A DNA stretch of 8,897 nucleotides from Methanosarcinaceae archaeon (lineage in GTDB: Archaea > Halobacteriota > Methanosarcinia > Methanosarcinales > Methanosarcinaceae). Positions 5,435 through 8,897 of the stretch are shown here, in pieces. The DNA is taken from the NCBI GenBank assembly GCA_030594665.1, contig JAUVET010000046.1:1-8897 (forward strand), given 5' to 3'. Below the pieces are notes generated by a model. The model was given only the letters and a program-made list of their open reading frames with translations. It was not told the DNA's origin and did not search any database. Position 1 is the first letter of the stretch; each line of letters begins with the position of its first letter. Position numbers and translations under genes: made by a program.

Positions 5435-6982
5435 ATGAAACTGAATTCGGATGATCTGAATTTTTTAATCAGTCAGGGAGAGGGCTACAATTTAGAGTTC
5501 AAGGAATCTTTTTCCGCCGGCATATCTAAGGAGATATGCGCTTTTACAAATTCCAATGGCGGTAAGATCCTGCTTGGTGTTACTGATAAGGGATTGATCA
5601 AAGGGATTGGAGATACAAATTTCCTGAGGTCACGTATACAGGATCTTGCGAGAAATATGGATCCTTCATTGAATATCATTGTTGGTGTCAATGATGCCGG
5701 AAATGTTGTGGTTATCGATGTCCCGGAGGGGGACAGTAAGCCATATTCAGCAGGCGGGAAGTTTTTCATGCGGTATGGTGCAAATTCCCAGCAGTTGACG
5801 AGTGATGAGATCAGGACGTTCTTCCAGAAGGAAGGGCTTTTGTTGTTCGATGAAAAACCGAATTTGGTTTTTGATGTAGGGAGAGACCTTGATGCTGAGA
5901 GGTTTGGGGATTTTCTGGAGAGAGCTAAGATCAGTCGGGTTCTTGATAATGAGGATATTCTGGAGAATTTGTGTCTTTTGGATGGAGGCAACCTTAAGAA
6001 TGCGGGTGTATTGATGTTCTGCCGGAAGGTGACGAAGTTCATCCCCCAGGCGACTATTACGTGTGTTCTTTATCAGGGCAAGTCCAAATACAAGATTCTG
6101 GATAGGAAGGAGTATGATGAGGATCTGTATTCCAATTTTTTCAATGCTAATAATTATGTTCAGTCGAAGCTGAATACCGAGTTCATTATTAAAGGCGGTC
6201 CAAGGGAGGAAAAACTGGAATTGCCTGAGGATGCTTTGAGGGAGGCGCTGCTAAATGCGATCGCGCACAGGGATTATTTTGTCCGTGGGGCAAGTATCCT
6301 TGTTGAGATATTTTCCGACAGGGTGGAGATTACAAACCCAGGCGGTCTGGTCAATGGTTTGACTATGGATGATCTGGGTAAAAGGAGTTTGTCAAGGAAC
6401 AATCTCCTGTTTGGGTTGATGCAGAGGATGGACCTCATAGAGAAGGTTGGTTCCGGCATTTTGAGAATGAGAAATGCAATGGATGAGTATGGCTTGAAAG
6501 GTCCGCGTTTTGATGTGAATGATAACTGGTTTACTATTATCTATGACAGACCTGTGGACATGTGGTCAAAAGGTTCCCAGAAAACTGCCCAGAAAACTGC
6601 CCAGAAAATATTGGAACTAATAAAAGTCAATCCACATATTACAATAAATGAATTGTCAGAACAGATAAAAATCAGTGACAGAGCCGTTAAAAATCATATA
6701 AAAAAGTTTAAGGATGAAGGATTTTTGGAAAGAGTTGGTTCTGACAAGGGTGGTTTCTGGAGGGTGAAGGAAAGTGAAAAAACTGCCCAGAAAAGTTCCC
6801 AGAAAAGTTCCCAGAAAGTATTAGAGTTAATCAAGGATAATCCGCACATTACGATAAAAGAGTTGGCAGAGCAGGTTGAAATCAGCGACAGAGCCGTTAA
6901 GAACCATATAAAAAAACTTAAGGATGAAGGATTTTTGGAAAGAATTGGTTCTGATAAAGGCGGTTTCTGGGAGGTCAAGTAA
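5435..6982 (+). CDS. AlbA_2 (Schlafen-like) / HATPase_c_4 protein with two C-terminal winged helices
   Basis: 515 residues from ATG 5435, chosen because SD GAGGAG (5422-5427) is 7 nt upstream and because the chimeric remnant repeats this start. An in-frame GTG at 5351 would overlap the SEC-C gene and has no support. The AlbA_2 domain (PF04326-like) covers about 14-130, with GYNLEFKES (17-25) and NSNGGKILLGV (39-49). The COG2865/HATPase_c_4 region covers about 255-370, with REALLNAIAHRDY (269-281), NPGGL (301-305) and GSGILRM (339-345). Then come two tandem 70-residue winged-helix modules (376-445 and 446-515), each led by a QK-rich linker. Proteins of this class are annotated as predicted transcriptional regulators or nucleic-acid-binding proteins and are often found in type I R-M loci. 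Here it sits between the SEC-C pair and hsdS, whose start is 1 nt past its stop, so it is probably translated with hsdS. A regulatory or defence-accessory role is inferred. Confidence 0.9.
   Translation: MKLNSDDLNFLISQGEGYNLEFKESFSAGISKEICAFTNSNGGKILLGVTDKGLIKGIGDTNFLRSRIQDLARNMDPSLNIIVGVNDAGNVVVIDVPEGDSKPYSAGGKFFMRYGANSQQLTSDEIRTFFQKEGLLLFDEKPNLVFDVGRDLDAERFGDFLERAKISRVLDNEDILENLCLLDGGNLKNAGVLMFCRKVTKFIPQATITCVLYQGKSKYKILDRKEYDEDLYSNFFNANNYVQSKLNTEFIIKGGPREEKLELPEDALREALLNAIAHRDYFVRGASILVEIFSDRVEITNPGGLVNGLTMDDLGKRSLSRNNLLFGLMQRMDLIEKVGSGILRMRNAMDEYGLKGPRFDVNDNWFTIIYDRPVDMWSKGSQKTAQKTAQKILELIKVNPHITINELSEQIKISDRAVKNHIKKFKDEGFLERVGSDKGGFWRVKESEKTAQKSSQKSSQKVLELIKDNPHITIKELAEQVEISDRAVKNHIKKLKDEGFLERIGSDKGGFWEVK
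6560..6979 (+). repeat. Internal tandem duplication of 70 codons (winged-helix module)
   Basis: Units 6560-6769 and 6770-6979 are offset by exactly 210 nt. Past the linkers, 45 of 54 residues are identical. Each unit starts with a linker of three xxQK tetrapeptides, encoded by 12-nt repeats such as CCCAGAAAACTG, and continues with an HTH core including EISDRAVKNHIKKLKDEG and a wing ending GFW. The similarity suggests a fairly recent duplication or gene conversion between units. Confidence 0.9.
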
Positions 6983-6983
6983 T

Positions 6984-7691
6984 ATGGAATCTGAGTTGCA
7001 AGAGGGCTATAAGATGACTGAACTGGGCGCGCTGCCGGAGGAGTGGAGGGTTGAGAAACTTGGAAATTTAGGATTTATTGTTACAGGTAGTACTCCAAAA
7101 ACATCCGTAAGAGAATATTATAATGGTGACATTCCGTTTGTATCTCCTAGTGATTTAGGTCGTAGAAAATACATTTATGATAGCATCAATAAAATTTCTA
7201 CATTAGGCTTTGAACAGACAAGAAAATTGTCCAAAAATTCTGTTATGATTACTTGCATTGGAGAGCTTGGAAAAGTTGGAATCTCTAGGAAAGAACTGGC
7301 GACAAATCAGCAGATTAACTCAGTTATTTGCAATAATGATATACTCGATTATGAGTATTTTTATTATTCAATCTCTCATTTTAAATCTCAAATGGAAACG
7401 ATTGCAAGTTTACAAGTGATTCCTATTGTAAATAAATCGACTTTTTCGAATCTCAAAATCCCTCTCCCCTCACTCCCAGAACAGCGTCACATCGCCACTA
7501 TCCTCTCCACCCTAGACGAGACCGTAGAGCACACCGAGGCGCTCATCGAGAAATACAAAAACATCAAGGCTGGGCTTATGTCTGACCTGCTCACGCGCGG
7601 GATTGATGAGGAGGGCAGGATTCGCAGCGAGGTTACTCACAGGTTCAAGGACTCGGTGGTTGGGGGTGCCGGAGGAGTGGGCAGTTGTTAA
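6984..7691 (+). CDS. hsdS: Type I restriction specificity subunit HsdS, 5' part (frameshifted)
   Basis: 235 residues from ATG 6984, with a strong SD GGGAGGT (6969-6975, 8-nt spacer) inside the end of the AlbA_2 gene. HsdS determines the DNA sequence bound by the type I complex. This part holds the first target recognition domain (about 11-155: TELGALPEEW at 12-21, then an AT-rich variable region) and the central conserved helical spacer (LPEQRHIATILSTLDETVEH, then GLMSDLLTRGIDEEGRIRSE). It should continue into the second domain, but after RFKDSVVG the frame runs into an unrelated tail ending GSC and a stop at 7691. Dropping one G from the run at 7662-7666 restores VVGVPEEW and a 413-residue HsdS of normal length. 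The half-protein resembles the half-HsdS subunits that can dimerise in some systems, so a residual function is possible. Confidence 0.88.
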   Translation: MESELQEGYKMTELGALPEEWRVEKLGNLGFIVTGSTPKTSVREYYNGDIPFVSPSDLGRRKYIYDSINKISTLGFEQTRKLSKNSVMITCIGELGKVGISRKELATNQQINSVICNNDILDYEYFYYSISHFKSQMETIASLQVIPIVNKSTFSNLKIPLPSLPEQRHIATILSTLDETVEHTEALIEKYKNIKAGLMSDLLTRGIDEEGRIRSEVTHRFKDSVVGGAGGVGSC

Positions 7692-8226
7692 AACAAACAA
7701 GTTATTTTCTCTTGAATATGGCGCAGGTCTCCCTGATAGAGAAAGAAGTGGTGAAGGCTATCCTGTATATGGTTCAAATGGTATAGTAGGGTATCATAAA
7801 GAATGTTTGATAAACGATATCGGCATAGTTGTTGGAAGAAAAGGAACAATAGGTTCAGTTACATTAACAAGAAACAGTTTTTGGCCAATTGATACTACTT
7901 ATTATATCAAATTGAAACAAGAATCGAACATTATCTGGGCGTATTATTTGCTATTGAAATTAAAATTAAAGAGGTTAGATTCTTCAACAGGTGTTCCAGG
8001 TTTGAATCGAAACGATGTTTATGAACTTAAAGTCCCTCTCCCTCCTCTCCAAGAACAACGCCGCATAGCCGAAATTCTCACGGCAGCAGACCAGCGTATC
8101 GAAAAAGAAGAGGCGTACCGCGATAAACTTCTGCAACTCAAAAAGGGGCTTATGCAGGACTTGCTTACAGGGAAGGTGAGGGTGAAAGATGGCAGTTTTC
8201 AGATGGCGGGACAATCAGAAAATTAG
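7606..8226 (+). CDS. hsdS: Type I restriction specificity subunit HsdS, 3' part (frameshifted)
   Basis: This is the second half of HsdS in the +1 frame. The recognisable reading begins at VPEEWAVVK (from 7666). The stretch from ATG 7606 to there is read out of the natural frame and is probably meaningless. It contains the second target recognition domain (YPVYGSNGIVGYH, typical of HsdS) and the C-terminal helix LPPLQEQRRIAEILTAADQR, ending with GLMQDLLTGKV. These mirror the LPSLPEQRHIATIL and GLMSDLLTRG blocks of the 5' part, the usual internal symmetry of HsdS. It has no evident SD of its own. ATG 7606 lies near GAGG-like bases but has no clear initiation site, so separate translation is doubtful. 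hsdR starts 156 nt downstream. Confidence 0.85.
   Translation: MRRAGFAARLLTGSRTRWLGVPEEWAVVKTNKLFSLEYGAGLPDRERSGEGYPVYGSNGIVGYHKECLINDIGIVVGRKGTIGSVTLTRNSFWPIDTTYYIKLKQESNIIWAYYLLLKLKLKRLDSSTGVPGLNRNDVYELKVPLPPLQEQRRIAEILTAADQRIEKEEAYRDKLLQLKKGLMQDLLTGKVRVKDGSFQMAGQSEN
7662..7666 (+). other. Frameshift site in hsdS: run of five G
   Basis: GTGGTTGGGGGTGCC reads V-V-G-G-A as given. With four Gs it reads V-V-G-V-P and continues into PEEW, the conserved start of the second recognition domain. The shift falls exactly between the two recognition halves. It may be a sequencing or assembly error in a homopolymer, a true mutation, or a slippage site. Five Gs is short for classical phase variation. 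Confidence 0.85.
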
Positions 8227-8286
8227 ATATGGTTTATGATAATATTTAATGCAGATTAAAATAATCATAGAATGCAAAAATATTTT

Positions 8287-8361
8287 GACAGGATGAACGG
8301 GATTGACAGGATTTGCGATGATATTTTTGTCCTGTACATCCTGTAATCCTGTCTATAATCC
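8287..8361. repeat. CAGGAT-type inverted repeat between hsdS and hsdR
   Basis: The left arm holds GACAGGAT, ACGGGATT and GACAGGATT (8287-8313). The right arm holds GTCCTGT, CATCCTGT and AATCCTGTC (8329-8353). Together they can fold into an imperfect stem of about 25 bp with a 15-nt AT-rich loop (8314-8328). The motif resembles the CAGGATTNACAGGAT repeats that recur between genes in many bacteria and archaea; this is from memory and was not searched. In RNA it could pause or stabilise the transcript between hsdS and hsdR. Confidence 0.7.
8354..8359 (+). promoter_or_regulatory. Candidate TATA box for hsdR
   Basis: TATAAT at the foot of the CAGGAT repeat is centred about 26 nt before the hsdR ATG, the archaeal spacing for a transcript starting at the start codon. 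hsdR lacks a good SD (only GGAAA about 10 nt upstream), unlike the internal genes of the operon. Separate leaderless transcription of hsdR is therefore possible. Weak call. Confidence 0.3.
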
Positions 8362-8382
8362 AAGCATTTTGGAAACAAAAGC

Positions 8383-8897
8383 ATGACAAACTACAACGAA
8401 GAAACATACGTAGAAATACCTTTCATGGAGCAGCTTGAAAGGTTGGGGTGGGACACTCTCTATCTGGATATCAGTTCTGCGCCTGAGGATTCATATCGTA
8501 CGAGTTTTCGTGAGGTCGTGCTTGAACCACAGCTTCGGGATGCTTTGAAGGACATTAATTCGTGGATTGAAGAAGACCAGATCGATGATGTGGTCAGTGA
8601 ACTTGTACGTTTGCGGTCTTCGACGCTTTTTGAAGCAAATATGGAAGCTACGGAGCTGCTTCTTAGCAATACTGTTGTTGATGAGAACAGGCAGACCGGA
8701 ATGAAAAGCCCTACTGTGAAGTATATCGACTTTGAGGATCCTGGCAATAATCGCTTCCTTGCCGTGAGCCAGTTCAAGGTCAACGTGCCGGGTCATCATA
8801 AGCATATCATACCGGACATCGTGCTTTTTGTGAATGGGATCCCACTTGTGGTAGTGGAGTGCAAATCTCCAAGAGTCACAGAGCCAATGACCGAAGC
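8383..8897 (+). CDS. hsdR: Type I restriction endonuclease subunit HsdR, N-terminal part (cut by window end)
   Basis: The first 171 codons are present, with no stop before the window end. HsdR is the DNA-translocating and cleaving subunit, typically about 1000 residues, so most of it lies outside. The visible part is the N-terminal nuclease domain. It has FMEQLERLGW near the start, then the PD-(D/E)xK signature: P144-D145 in IIPDIVLFVNG and E159-C-K161 in LVVVECKSP. The expected helicase motifs would follow beyond the edge. ATG 8383 is chosen because the sequence from it reads as the family's N-terminus and an SD is absent either way. It sits 156 nt after hsdS, so it is either in the same operon or has its own promoter. 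Confidence 0.93.
   Translation, partial: MTNYNEETYVEIPFMEQLERLGWDTLYLDISSAPEDSYRTSFREVVLEPQLRDALKDINSWIEEDQIDDVVSELVRLRSSTLFEANMEATELLLSNTVVDENRQTGMKSPTVKYIDFEDPGNNRFLAVSQFKVNVPGHHKHIIPDIVLFVNGIPLVVVECKSPRVTEPMTE

Larger units (their letters stand above)
4055..5452 (+). repeat. Tandem duplication of hsdM 3' end - SEC-C gene - AlbA_2 gene 5' end
   Basis: Copy A is 4055-4767 and copy B is 4768-5452. The offset is 713 bp over the hsdM tail and SEC-C start. It drops to about 684-685 bp after the linker, because copy A has two extra 15-nt units. Matching landmarks are GCAAAGG (4055/4768), GGGATATGTTGAATAAG (4090/4803), AAGGAG (4111/4824), GTTTGATTTTTCACTGTGTG (4708/5392) and GTTGGCATGAAA (4745/5430). 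The joint at 4767/4768 fuses the AlbA_2 start to the HsdM end. At about 70% protein identity between the two SEC-C products, the event is not recent. Confidence 0.88.

Noticed and set aside
6560..6979. Regular direct repeats that might suggest a CRISPR array
   Set aside because: Only two long units, in frame, encoding winged-helix modules; no short repeat/spacer pattern.

Overview
The window looks like a piece of a methanogenic archaeon chromosome, probably from Methanosarcinales. This is an inference from the DUF362/ferredoxin protein at the left end, moderate GC content, Shine-Dalgarno (SD) sequences of the GGAGG type inside operons, and archaeal TATA-like boxes about 24-27 nt before SD-less start codons. 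A bacterium cannot be excluded from sequence alone.

Layout, all on the + strand. (1) 76-1137: a DUF362 iron-sulfur protein, a housekeeping-type gene unrelated to the rest. (2) 1138-2059: about 0.9 kb without a convincing gene. It holds a G/T-rich tail, two diverged copies (about 1236-1396 and 1755-1918) of an unrecognised structured repeat, a TTAGCA microsatellite and several small hairpins. (3) 2060-8897: a type I restriction-modification (R-M) locus, in order hsdM, two paralogous SEC-C/zinc-ribbon genes, an AlbA_2 (Schlafen-like)/HATPase_c_4/winged-helix gene, a frameshifted hsdS, a CAGGAT-type inverted repeat, and the first 171 codons of hsdR, which runs off the window.

HsdM, HsdS and HsdR would form the modification and restriction complexes. 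The three genes between hsdM and hsdS are tightly spaced and have good SDs, so they are probably co-transcribed accessory or regulatory factors. hsdS has a one-base frameshift in a five-G run exactly between its two DNA-recognition halves. As read here the locus would make two half-subunits or a broken specificity subunit, unless the extra G is an error or a variable site.

The most informative structure is a roughly 0.7-kb tandem duplication. It carried the 3' end of hsdM, the SEC-C gene and the 5' end of the AlbA_2 gene. Its joint survives as a 22-codon chimeric mini-ORF (4750-4818) that starts like the AlbA_2 protein and ends like HsdM. The ancestral order was therefore hsdM - one SEC-C gene - AlbA_2 gene. 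The AlbA_2 gene has separately duplicated its C-terminal winged-helix module (2 x 70 codons). The least explained items are the SEC-C pair inside an R-M operon and the paired structured repeat upstream of it.
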